DNA of 37,566 bases from Treponema sp. (GTDB lineage Bacteria > Spirochaetota > Spirochaetia > Treponematales > Breznakiellaceae), in assembly GCA_031276295.1 (NCBI GenBank), contig JAISNI010000148.1, positions 1-37,566 on the forward strand, in the 5' to 3' direction. Within the stretch, counting starts at the first letter, position 1, and every line of letters begins with the position of its first letter. Position numbers and translations under genes: made by a program. The notes under the pieces are model-generated. The model searched no databases. It was given only the letters and a program-made list of their open reading frames with translations, and had not been told where the DNA came from. Below are positions 25,881 through 32,588 of the stretch, piece after piece.

Positions 25881-25999
25881 TTTGATCTCCCCTATTAATC
25901 AATATTATATTTACCGGAACACAGGGTTCCCGCCGTATAAACACGTTCCTCTCCGCCGCCTTCCGCGCGCCGCTAACCTTCGGCTCAAGGCGGGATAGT

Positions 26000-26698
26000 T
26001 CATTCAAGTTCGAATTCGCCCTCATACCCTAGCACATCTTCGGAACCGGCGGAAACCCCCTGGCTCTCCGTCGACGCGGCCTGGAGAGAAGCGGTAATGT
26101 CGTCCAAAAGCTGCCTGCGGCGCTCCTCCTCCTGCCGGGCCAGTTCTTCGGCCAGTTGTTTACGCTGTTCTTCAGCGGCAATTTCATCCCGAATAAAGGT
26201 AATAAGCCGCTCTATCTGCGGCTTCTTGGGCGACTGGGGCTCAAGCATGAGGAACTGTTGGTAATCCGGTACGGCCTCACCGACGGCGCCACTGCGTATA
26301 AGACTATTGGCGCGGTTCAGATAGGCCGAGGCAAAGGTCCCGTCCATATCTATGGCCTGGCTGTAGAACTGCTGGGCAAAGGCAGGCTGCCCCTTAATAA
26401 AGTAAGCATTTCCAAGGTTATAGGCAATCAATGCCGTATCGTTTCCCGCCCTGGGCAGTATTCTTTTGTAAATAGTAATGGCGTCATCAAGCCGCCTTAG
26501 CTGGATATACACGATGCCGAGGTAAAGATGGGCCTTGACAAAGGCAGGATCTTCAACCACCGCCGCTTCCAGATACTTCAGGGCTTCGTCGGGTTTATTA
26601 TTCATAAACAGTTCTTCACCATACGAAAAACTATTCTGGGCCCGGACGCTCCCGTAAACCAACAGGAAAACAACGAACATAAACAAAATTTTTTTCAT
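26000..26698 (-). CDS. Exported small TPR protein
   Basis: 232 aa. Signal peptide ILFMFVVFLLVYGSVRA before QNSFSYGEELF. About four TPR motifs follow (ALKYLEAAVVEDPAFVKAHLYLGI, AITIYKRILPRAGNDTALIAYNLGNAYF, AQQFYSQAIDMDGTFASAYLNRANSL, AVPDYQQFLMLEPQSPKK), then a charged Glu/Arg helix (EEQRKQLAEELARQEEERRRQ) similar in style to the helix of the next protein. GGGAGGGAAG directly before the ATG is a very strong ribosome site. The 119-bp spacer to the next gene shows no terminator, so the two TPR proteins are probably made together. Confidence 0.85.
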   Translation of the reverse strand: MKKILFMFVVFLLVYGSVRAQNSFSYGEELFMNNKPDEALKYLEAAVVEDPAFVKAHLYLGIVYIQLRRLDDAITIYKRILPRAGNDTALIAYNLGNAYFIKGQPAFAQQFYSQAIDMDGTFASAYLNRANSLIRSGAVGEAVPDYQQFLMLEPQSPKKPQIERLITFIRDEIAAEEQRKQLAEELARQEEERRRQLLDDITASLQAASTESQGVSAGSEDVLGYEGEFELE

Positions 26699-26792
26699 CT
26701 TCCCTCCCGTATATAAATATTTGACAATATAATAGAAAAATACTACTTTATAGTAAGAAACTACAGTATAAAACCACCGAATGTTAAAGGTG

Positions 26793-26840
26793 AGCGGCCT
26801 GTTATACCGGGAAATTATCCCCTATGCAACAGGCTGCTAG
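26793..26840. repeat. Palindromic repeat with R1 end, copy 2
   Basis: Arms AGCGGCCTGTT (26793-26803) and AACAGGCTGCT (26828-26838) pair over 11 bp with one mismatch, enclosing GGGA/TCCC. The right arm contains R1 (26827-26840, CAACAGGCTGCTAG). It lies in the 300-bp divergent spacer 26699-26998 between the small TPR gene and the phosphoesterase genes, where a terminator would have no gene to serve, so a mobile palindromic repeat is the better reading. The spacer also holds an AT-rich stretch near 26840-26880 that could carry the plus-strand promoter, but I see no clear consensus. Confidence 0.5.
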
Positions 26841-26918
26841 ATTACTCTTTACTATTATATAGTATATTACATTATCGGAAAAAACTGAGAGAGTTATCAG
26901 TTAGGAACAGGAAAAATC

Positions 26919-27002
26919 ATGGGTAAAAACCTGAAAAAAAGTACGGGCAGTATGTCCGCCCAACTACCCCATAGAGTATTTTATAGAAAGAATCGGCGAT
27001 GA
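26919..27002 (+). CDS. Short leader ORF coupled to the phosphoesterase
   Basis: 27 codons beginning ATG GGT AAA AAC and ending CGG CGA TGA. Its TGA overlaps the ATG of the phosphoesterase (ATGA at 26999-27002). An AGGA lies about 5 nt before its ATG, whereas the phosphoesterase ATG has no good ribosome site of its own. The peptide is basic (many Lys/Arg). This suggests translational coupling through a leader peptide, or an ancestral N-terminal extension now in another frame. Too short to be sure. Confidence 0.4.
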   Translation: MGKNLKKSTGSMSAQLPHRVFYRKNRR

Positions 27003-27661
27003 AAATACTCTGTATATCCGACCAAATCGATCCCCTGGTTTATACCAATAACATTAAAGCGCGCTTTAAAGACGTAGATCTCATTCTAAGCGCCGGGGAT
27101 CTTCCAATGGACTACCATGACTTTATCGTATCCAGTCTGAACAAGCCCCTCTTCTTTGTATTTGGGAATCATAACCTGGAACACTATCAGTTCCACCACG
27201 GGGGCATTGAGCCGTACTTTACCGATGACCATTGGAGCGCTATGGCTTCAGGGGCCGTACATTTAGGGTCAAAGATAAAGCGGGAAAAGGGGCTTATCCT
27301 GGCCGGACTTGGGGGTTCCATGCTCTACAATAAGGGGAACAACCAGTTTTCCGATTTTGCGATGTACCTGGAATGTTTCAAACTTATCCCCGCCATGCTC
27401 TTTAACCGCATCTTCCACGGCAGATACCTGGACGTGCTCCTTACCCACGCGCCGCCTAAAGGCATCCACGACAGGGCCGATAAATGCCATCAGGGTTTCA
27501 AGGCGTTTCTCTGGTTTATGCACGTCTTTAAACCCCGTTATCTGATTCACGGGCATGTGCACCTCTACGATCTCTCCGACATCCGTGTTACACATTACGA
27601 GAATACCCAGGTGATCAATGCCTACAGCCATTTTATACTTGAAACCGAGGATAATAAATAA
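26999..27661 (+). CDS. Calcineurin-like metallophosphoesterase
   Basis: 220 aa, one domain. Metal-site motifs: D8 in CISDQID, GD at 33-34 (SAGDLP), GNHN at 56-59, H150 in LLTHAPP, and HGHVH at 184-188. The first motif of the superfamily is normally D-x-H, but here it is D-Q-I, so one usual metal ligand is absent while the other motifs are intact. The family includes nucleases and phosphodiesterases; the substrate cannot be told. Its stop overlaps the start of the ParB-like gene (TAATG), so the two are translated as a unit, and the short ORF before it is coupled in the same way. Confidence 0.85.
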   Translation: MKILCISDQIDPLVYTNNIKARFKDVDLILSAGDLPMDYHDFIVSSLNKPLFFVFGNHNLEHYQFHHGGIEPYFTDDHWSAMASGAVHLGSKIKREKGLILAGLGGSMLYNKGNNQFSDFAMYLECFKLIPAMLFNRIFHGRYLDVLLTHAPPKGIHDRADKCHQGFKAFLWFMHVFKPRYLIHGHVHLYDLSDIRVTHYENTQVINAYSHFILETEDNK

Positions 27662-28611
27662 TGGACGGAATATATTCATCCGAGGGGCAAGCCAGTTCAA
27701 TCATCCTTCAATCGGAACACGATTTTAACCGCGCCCGCAACAAGGCCATCCTTTCCGAGATTCAGAACTTTATGGATATTGATAAGAACAGGCTGCTCTC
27801 CTTTAACGATGTAAAAGACATACTCAAGCCGAAAAACCAGGTTTACAAGGGTATGCAGGTTGTACCGGTCAGGATGATAGTCGGCAGCGAGGGCCGTTAC
27901 CGCGATTTCAACAAGTACTTCCTGCCCAAATCCGAACACCTCCGCATCCGCTGGCAAAAAGTTGATCAGGCCCACATCAAGGACATCATCCTGCCGCCCA
28001 TACAGCTCTATGAGATAGGCGGGGCCTACTTTGTAAGAGACGGCAACCATAGGGTTTCCGTAGCTCATGCCCAGGGCATAGAGCATATAGACGCCGAAGT
28101 GATAAGCCTTTCAAGCGAGGTGAATATCACCCCTTCCATGACCGTTGACGAACTGCGCAAAGCCCTTATCGAAACCGAGAAGAAAACCTTCTACGAAAAA
28201 ACCAATTTTCTAGAATTGACCGGCGACGACAACCTGGTTTTTACGGAACCCGGCCGCTACGACGTGATCTACAATCACATTCTGGTTCACAAATACTACA
28301 TGAACCAGGATGTTAGCGAAGAAATACCCTTTTCCGACGCCCTGGTTTCATGGTACAAGAATGTCTACAGCCCTATCATCAGCATAATCAGGGATGAATG
28401 GATCACGCTGAACTTCCCCGGCAACAGCCAGAGCGATCTCTATGTCTGGATTGTCAAGCACTGGGATTTCCTTAAAAAAAAGAACGGGATTCATTTTTCT
28501 ATTTCCGATGCCGCGCGGGATTTTTCACTCAGATACGGTAATCACAAAGGATGGTTTTTCCGTTTCATCGCCGCAAAACTGAAACGCCTCACCGCGAAGC
28601 CGAAGAATTAA
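27661..28611 (+). CDS. ParB/Srx-fold protein, partner of the phosphoesterase
   Basis: 316 aa. The recognisable part is the ParB-like core near residues 108-150: DIILPPIQLYEIGGAYFVRDGNHRVSVAHAQG with the D127-G-N-H130-R131 motif, which in ParB-type folds is involved in nucleotide (CTP or ATP) binding. Upstream are RARNKAILSEI and VPVRMIVGSEGRYRDFNKYFLPKSEHLRIRW; the C-terminal half (about residue 200 onward) is aromatic-rich and unfamiliar. It is larger than a simple ParB domain and has no clear helix-turn-helix, so chromosome partitioning is unlikely. A regulatory or nucleotide-binding role with the phosphoesterase is inferred from their overlap. Confidence 0.75.
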   Translation: MDGIYSSEGQASSIILQSEHDFNRARNKAILSEIQNFMDIDKNRLLSFNDVKDILKPKNQVYKGMQVVPVRMIVGSEGRYRDFNKYFLPKSEHLRIRWQKVDQAHIKDIILPPIQLYEIGGAYFVRDGNHRVSVAHAQGIEHIDAEVISLSSEVNITPSMTVDELRKALIETEKKTFYEKTNFLELTGDDNLVFTEPGRYDVIYNHILVHKYYMNQDVSEEIPFSDALVSWYKNVYSPIISIIRDEWITLNFPGNSQSDLYVWIVKHWDFLKKKNGIHFSISDAARDFSLRYGNHKGWFFRFIAAKLKRLTAKPKN

Positions 28612-28655
28612 AGCGGGCTTTTGAAGGTTGCGGACAGGGCCGACAAATGTCAAAT

Positions 28656-28668
28656 GGTGCCTGGCACC
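28656..28668. repeat. Short palindrome GGTGCCTGGCACC
   Basis: A 5-bp perfect stem with a 3-nt loop between the ParB-like gene and the terminator. Such GGTGCCnGGCACC palindromes occur as dispersed repeats in several genomes; here a single copy is seen. Confidence 0.4.
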
Positions 28669-28688
28669 TGTGCAGAGCAAACTCCCAA

Positions 28689-28720
28689 AAGAAAAAGCAC
28701 ACCTTAGCGTGCTTTTTCTT
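28689..28720. terminator. Bidirectional terminator between the ParB-like gene and tRNA-Glu
   Basis: Perfect 12-bp inverted repeat AAGAAAAAGCAC/GTGCTTTTTCTT (28689-28700 with 28709-28720), 8-nt loop. T-rich arms follow the stem on each strand, so it can stop the plus-strand operon ending at 28611 and the minus-strand tRNA transcript, whose 3' end is 2 bases away. Confidence 0.85.
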
Positions 28721-28721
28721 C

Positions 28722-28793
28722 CATCTCCTGGGGGAGTCGAACCCCCGTTGCCGGGATGAAAACCCGGTGTCCTAACCACTAGACGAAGGAGAC
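28722..28793 (-). tRNA. tRNA-Glu (UUC)
   Basis: 72 nt without an encoded CCA. The acceptor arms GTCTCCT and AGGAGAT pair with one G-U at position 1-72. The D-arm contains GTCTAGTGGTTAGGAC, typical of bacterial tRNA-Glu. The anticodon stem CCGGG/CCCGG encloses the loop TTTTCAT with anticodon TTC at 28758-28760 on the minus strand. The T-arm is CGGGGGTTCGACTCCCCC. It belongs to its own transcription unit with a near-consensus promoter upstream and a terminator directly downstream. Confidence 0.95.
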
Positions 28794-28833
28794 ATACATC
28801 CCTGTATATTAAACATTCGGTCTCATACATAAG

Positions 28834-28865
28834 GCGTTTTCAAAACCTTAAAGGTCTGAAAACGC
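28834..28865 (-). other. Hairpin at the 5' end of the tRNA-Glu precursor
   Basis: GCGTTTTCA/TGAAAACGC (28834-28842 with 28857-28865), a 9-bp perfect stem with an inner ACCT/AGGT pair. It lies just downstream of the predicted start point (about 28871) and upstream of the mature tRNA, so it would form the 5' leader of the precursor. Confidence 0.55.
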
Positions 28866-28877
28866 ACCGTGTATAGA

Positions 28878-28906
28878 AATATATAAAATTAATTAAATCA
28901 TGTCAA
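28878..28906 (-). promoter_or_regulatory. Near-consensus promoter of tRNA-Glu
   Basis: TTGACA at 28901-28906, an exact 17-bp spacer and TATATT at 28878-28883 on the minus strand. The predicted transcript begins near 28871, runs through the hairpin and reaches the tRNA about 78 nt later. This is among the best promoters in the window. Confidence 0.8.
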
Positions 28907-28960
28907 GTATGAGAACCGGATACCGCACAAATTTTATGCCCTCCTGCCAAGATACAGAGA

Positions 28961-28977
28961 AGTAGCGGATCGCCACT
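28961..28977 (-). terminator. Weak terminator candidate after the ABC operon
   Basis: AGTAGCG/CGCCACT (28961-28967 with 28971-28977) forms a 7-bp stem with one G-U pair and a 3-nt loop, 17 nt after the stop of the last ABC gene. Only TCTCTG follows, so the U-run is poor. Confidence 0.35.
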
Positions 28978-28993
28978 GTCTTTAATCCCCGGC

Positions 28994-30016
28994 TTACGAG
29001 GCCCGCATTTTTTCCAGCTTCTTATAGTATCCGCGCAGATCTTCCTGCGACTTTAAACACCGGTAGTACCTTCCCGGCCCGGCCGTCTGCTCTGTTACCG
29101 TGTCCGTGCGGCATATATCTGCCGTGTACGGACACCTTTCCGCAAACCGGCACCCTATCTGCTTCAGCTTCAAGTTAGGCGGCGCTCCGGGTATCGCTTG
29201 CAATACATGGCCCCGCGTACCCTCCTCCGGCACTATTATCGAGTTCATTAGGCCCTTTGAATAGGGCATCACCGGATCAAACACCATCTCCCGCGCCGTA
29301 CCCCGCTCCACTATCTCTCCCGCATACATCACCATAATATCATCCGTTACGTTGAACAGTAACGGCAACTCGTGCGTGATAAACAGCATGGAGCGCACAA
29401 AACCTTTCTCCATGAGGTCATGTAGCAGCTTGATCACTATCTTCTGCGAAGAAACGTCCAGCGCGGACGAGGGCTCGTCTGCTATCAGCACCTTGGGGCT
29501 CAGTATCGTTGATATTGCTATCACCGTCCGCTGTTTCATCCCCCCGGACAACTCCACCGCGTACTGATCCAGCACCTTCCCCGGCAAGTTCAATATCTCA
29601 AACCGTTCCCGCGCCAGTTCCCGTATATCCTTTTTCGACATCTCCGTCCCGTGCGCCTGTAACACATCCTCCACAAAGCGGATGATCTTCCGCGTCGGGT
29701 TCAGCGCGTTCATCGCCGCCTGCGGGATATACGCTATCTCCGTTCCCAGCACCGTGGTCCGTATCGTATCGGGGTTTAACGATGTTATCTCCTTCCCGTC
29801 TATAATGATGCTCCCCGCTTCATAGAACAGCGGCGGAAAGTAGTACCCCATCACACTCATCGCCAGGGTACTCTTCCCGCAACCCGACTCCCCCGCTATC
29901 CCCAGGGACTTTCCATCCTCCAGGCTAAAGGAAACATTATCCACCGAACAGACCCTTTCGTTCATACGGGTCTTGTAATAGGTAACAAGGTTCCTTACTT
30001 CCAGCATGATTGCCAT
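28994..30016 (-). CDS. ABC transporter ATPase, DppD/OppD type
   Basis: 340 aa. Walker [11 protein letters not shown]-loop region [13 protein letters not shown], signature LSGGMKQR, Walker [13 protein letters not shown] and the switch His in ITHELPLL are all present. The C-terminal oligopeptide-type extension with its Cys residues is seen as [14 protein letters not shown]. It pairs with the second ATPase, encoded at the head of the locus. The start at 30016 is backed by AGGAG that overlaps the end of the permease gene (3-nt gap). Last gene of the permease sub-operon. Confidence 0.93.
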   Translation of the reverse strand: MAIMLEVRNLVTYYKTRMNERVCSVDNVSFSLEDGKSLGIAGESGCGKSTLAMSVMGYYFPPLFYEAGSIIIDGKEITSLNPDTIRTTVLGTEIAYIPQAAMNALNPTRKIIRFVEDVLQAHGTEMSKKDIRELARERFEILNLPGKVLDQYAVELSGGMKQRTVIAISTILSPKVLIADEPSSALDVSSQKIVIKLLHDLMEKGFVRSMLFITHELPLLFNVTDDIMVMYAGEIVERGTAREMVFDPVMPYSKGLMNSIIVPEEGTRGHVLQAIPGAPPNLKLKQIGCRFAERCPYTADICRTDTVTEQTAGPGRYYRCLKSQEDLRGYYKKLEKMRAS

Positions 30017-30019
30017 AGT

Positions 30020-30982
30020 TTAACTCCTTAACTGGGGGTTAAATACCTGATCCAGTCCCGAATTGATAAGGTTAAGAGAGAAGGAAACAAGGGCGATCAC
30101 CAAAACCACCGGCAGGAACGCCCACCAGAAGCCCTTGGCCAAAGCGCCGAAGTCCATAGCCCAGTGCATCATAAGCCCCAGACTTGCCACATGCCCCTGG
30201 GGGCCGAGCCCCAGCATGGAAAGGCTTGCCTCCGCCAGTATACCCGATGCTACCTGGAGGATAAAAGCCATCATCACATAAGAAGCTACGTAGGGAAGAA
30301 TATCCCTCATAATTATCCGTGGCATACTGTGGCCCGACAACTTGGAAAGGTTTACGTGATCGCGGTTCCGCAGGCTGCTGGTCTGGGCGCGTACCGACCG
30401 CGTTGTCCAAGGCCAGGCGGTTATACCTATGACCAAAGCGGTGGTAAGGAAATTCCGGGACTTGAGGCTCACCGAAATAAGTACAAGGATGACAAAGGAA
30501 GGTATGACAATGAAAATATTGGTAATGGTCGTAATGAAGTTGTCTATCTGCCCCCCGACATAACCGGCCAGCAAGCCCAGCGTAAGTCCTATCAGGGTGG
30601 CAATTGTTCCCGCCACAAGGCCGATAAGAAGGCTGGTCCTGGTACCGGCCACAAGTTCCGCAAGAACATCCCTGCCGAAATTATCGGTACCCAGAATGTG
30701 GAGCGCATCGGGCGCTTCCTTTTCTATGGCGGTCAGGCCGAATTGGGCCAAAATATCATCCATCTCCGTGTTTTGCTCAACGGGCGCCACTTCTTTAACT
30801 CCCCTATCCTTGGTAAGATACTCATGCAGATTAGGCGATTCAAAAGCAACCCCCGCCATTTCCAGCGGGTCCGTCTTGTTAAAAACAGGAAAAAAGACGA
30901 CGATAAGCAGAATAAGGCTGATGGTAATAAACCCGAAGCGGAATTTCCCCGATTTAAACGCGGTTTTAAATATGTAACCCAT
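30020..30982 (-). CDS. ABC transporter permease, DppC/OppC type
   Basis: 320 aa. One TM segment near the N-terminus ([19 protein letters not shown]), then an extracytoplasmic loop of about 70 residues, then the family motif [24 protein letters not shown] and five more TM segments. The coupling (EAA) loop is seen as [21 protein letters not shown]. The ATG overlaps the stop of the partner permease by one base (TAATG). Confidence 0.93.
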   Translation of the reverse strand: MGYIFKTAFKSGKFRFGFITISLILLIVVFFPVFNKTDPLEMAGVAFESPNLHEYLTKDRGVKEVAPVEQNTEMDDILAQFGLTAIEKEAPDALHILGTDNFGRDVLAELVAGTRTSLLIGLVAGTIATLIGLTLGLLAGYVGGQIDNFITTITNIFIVIPSFVILVLISVSLKSRNFLTTALVIGITAWPWTTRSVRAQTSSLRNRDHVNLSKLSGHSMPRIIMRDILPYVASYVMMAFILQVASGILAEASLSMLGLGPQGHVASLGLMMHWAMDFGALAKGFWWAFLPVVLVIALVSFSLNLINSGLDQVFNPQLRS

Positions 30983-32019
30983 TACGATTCCTCCTGCTGA
31001 TTGAGTCTGATCCGGGGATCAACAAGACCGCACAGAACATCCACCAGAAAATTAGCAACCAATACGGTAATAGTGATTATCAAGGTACAGCCCGAAATAA
31101 GCGGGAAATCCTGGGAGTTGATGGCAGTAAACAGGGTAGTCCCAATACCGGGATAGCTGAATATAATTTCGGCAACCAGATTACCTCCTATCATGGTACC
31201 CAGAGAAAGGGCCAAACCGGTAATCTGGGGAAGCATTGCATTACGGAACACATACCAAACTATCTTGGAATCCTTAATGCCCAAGAGCCGGCTGTACTTA
31301 ACGTAGTCGGCGTTAAGCTCATAGATGGACATCTCCCGCATACCCAGGGATTGGCCTCCGATGGCAACCAGCACCATGGTAATGAAGGGCAACCGGTAAT
31401 GATTGAGAAAGGACAACACAAATGTTATGTTCGTCCAGGGATTAACATTGGGATCATTCCAGTTAATCGCTATGTTAAACCCGTAACCCAGGCTTCCCGG
31501 AAACAGCTTGAGAATGTTGGCAAAAAAATGCACGTTCACTATCGCCAGACCGAACGCGGGAATTGCGGCTATAAAGAGAAAGACCGGAAAGAATACCCGG
31601 TCAAAAACACCTTTCCGGTACGCCGCCAATGCGCCCAGAGTATTCCCCAAGACCCAGCCCACTATAATGGCCGGAATCTGGAGCCTGAGCGTCCAGGGAA
31701 TGGAAGCACCGATGATGCTCGAAACCGAACGGGGATACTGGGTATAGGAAACCCCCATCTTCCCCTGAAACAGGTTGCCGATATATATGAAAAACTGCTG
31801 CCAGACAGGTTTATCAAGGCCGAATTCGGTCATATAGGCATCGTATATCTGTTTTATAGCCGTAGCATCGGTCAACCCCCCGGAGGATTGCGAGACAATA
31901 AAGGCGACAGGATTTCCGGGAATAAGCCGCGGGAGCAAAAAATTAAGCAATATCGCTACAACAAGCGCAACAAAGTACCAGAGGAATTTTTTGCCCAGGT
32001 ATTTTTGATAAGAATTCAA
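30982..32019 (-). CDS. ABC transporter permease, DppB/OppB type
   Basis: 345 aa. N-terminal TM ([26 protein letters not shown]), the periplasmic loop with [27 protein letters not shown], and the remaining TM segments with the EAA loop [31 protein letters not shown]. The start is TTG (32017-32019), chosen because GAGAGG lies about 8 nt upstream and the sequence aligns with the family from there. It is the first gene after a 570-bp untranslated region that contains a terminator and attenuator-like stems. Confidence 0.92.
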   Translation of the reverse strand: MNSYQKYLGKKFLWYFVALVVAILLNFLLPRLIPGNPVAFIVSQSSGGLTDATAIKQIYDAYMTEFGLDKPVWQQFFIYIGNLFQGKMGVSYTQYPRSVSSIIGASIPWTLRLQIPAIIVGWVLGNTLGALAAYRKGVFDRVFFPVFLFIAAIPAFGLAIVNVHFFANILKLFPGSLGYGFNIAINWNDPNVNPWTNITFVLSFLNHYRLPFITMVLVAIGGQSLGMREMSIYELNADYVKYSRLLGIKDSKIVWYVFRNAMLPQITGLALSLGTMIGGNLVAEIIFSYPGIGTTLFTAINSQDFPLISGCTLIITITVLVANFLVDVLCGLVDPRIRLNQQEES

Positions 32020-32065
32020 TTTAATACCTCTCTTAATGATGTTTTAAACGTTAAGGTTACTAAAA

Positions 32066-32125
32066 AGGGGGGCATGTTTCCATGCGTTTTTTGGGATATA
32101 GACACCATAACTCTCATGCCCCCCT
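32066..32125 (-). promoter_or_regulatory. Attenuator-like stem in the leader of the permease genes
   Basis: AGGGGGGCATG/CATGCCCCCCT (32066-32076 with 32115-32125) is an 11-bp perfect stem; on the minus strand its 3' arm is followed by TTTTT, as in an intrinsic terminator with a long loop. A competing short stem GCATG/CATGC (32072-32076 with 32081-32085) uses the same 3' arm, so two exclusive folds are possible. The unit ends about 45 nt before the permease start. Confidence 0.5.
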
Positions 32126-32144
32126 CGCTCCAAACGTGCTTTGC

Positions 32145-32196
32145 GCGTTTTCCGCTACCCCCCAAGCAATCGCCTAAGCGTGTCGGCGGAAAATGC
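32145..32196 (-). promoter_or_regulatory. Second stem of the permease leader
   Basis: GCGTTTTCCGC/GCGGAAAATGC (32145-32155 with 32186-32196), 11 bp with one G-U pair, lies just upstream of the attenuator-like stem on the minus strand. Together they form a leader of over 130 nt with two large stems. I do not recognise a known riboswitch class. Confidence 0.45.
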
Positions 32197-32276
32197 CTCA
32201 TAATCCGGTAAAAACCGCCGCCTACGATGAACCTTGAGGCCGCCGTGCCCTTACCCGTATATGGCTGACTTGAATA

Positions 32277-32288
32277 TGAATAGTTACA
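32277..32288 (-). repeat. Repeat motif R3, copy 2 (shorter)
   Basis: On the minus strand TGTAACTATTCA, matching 12 bases of the motif at 21419-21433 and 35632-35646. It sits 18 nt past the terminator hairpin that follows the binding-protein gene. Confidence 0.45.
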
Positions 32289-32305
32289 ATACCTTACGCT
32301 AAAAA

Positions 32306-32329
32306 AGGGCGGCCAATTTCCGCCGCCCT
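32306..32329 (-). terminator. Intrinsic terminator after the binding-protein gene
   Basis: AGGGCGGC/GCCGCCCT (32306-32313 with 32322-32329), 8-bp GC-rich stem, 8-nt loop, followed by six T on the minus strand. It separates the binding-protein transcript from the permease genes, which then need readthrough or their own promoter. Confidence 0.85.
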
Positions 32330-32383
32330 CTCTCTATAAGGAATCACAATCCTCCGGCAGTTTGCCGCGTTTTGGCGCGCAAC

Positions 32384-32417
32384 CGTAGAACAATTCACGT
32401 GCGTGAATTGTTCTACG
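32384..32417. promoter_or_regulatory. 34-bp near-perfect palindrome
   Basis: Two 16-base arms CGTAGAACAATTCACG/CGTGAATTGTTCTACG around a 2-base centre (32400-32401). A flanking pair CCGGCAGTTTGC / GCAAACCGCCGG (about 32354-32365 and 32421-32432) extends the symmetry with one mismatch. It lies in the 3' spacer of the binding-protein gene. It could be an operator, a cruciform or RNA hairpin, or part of the repeat family nearby; the end GTTCTACG recurs at 35360-35367 beside the other repeat copy. Confidence 0.6.
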
Positions 32418-32486
32418 CAGCAAACCGCCGGCACACCATGCGTACCAAAGGTCCGGCATAGCAAATGTCCGCGGTACCTTTGGTCT

Positions 32487-32566
32487 GCCCCGATAAACGG
32501 GATCTTTTGCATAAAGGGCCGTAAAAAACGCCCGAACAAAAAATCCCCACAACACAGGACTGCTAA
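32487..32566 (-). repeat. Structured repeat, copy in the 3' UTR of the binding-protein gene
   Basis: Plus-strand modules in order: GCCCCGATAAACGGGAT (stem CCCG/CGGG), CTTTTGCATAAA, a variable GC-rich insert, CAAAAAATCC and CACAACACAGGACTGCTAA. The same order with the same spacing logic is found at 35404-35467, including the R1-like end. The variable part differs in length and sequence. It begins 22 nt after the stop of the binding-protein gene. Confidence 0.6.
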
Positions 32567-32588
32567 CCCTTCAACGGTTCAAAGTACC

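Noticed and set aside
27661-28611. Chromosome-partitioning ParB
   Set aside because: Only the ParB-like core is seen; no helix-turn-helix, no ParA neighbour and no parS-like sites were noticed.
32016-32201. 61-codon minus-strand frame in the permease leader
   Set aside because: It covers both leader stems and overlaps the permease start; coding is less likely than RNA structure, though a leader peptide cannot be excluded.
31351-32211. 286-codon plus-strand open frame running into the permease leader
   Set aside because: Antisense to an OppB-type permease over most of its length; its extension covers the structured leader and has no ribosome site.
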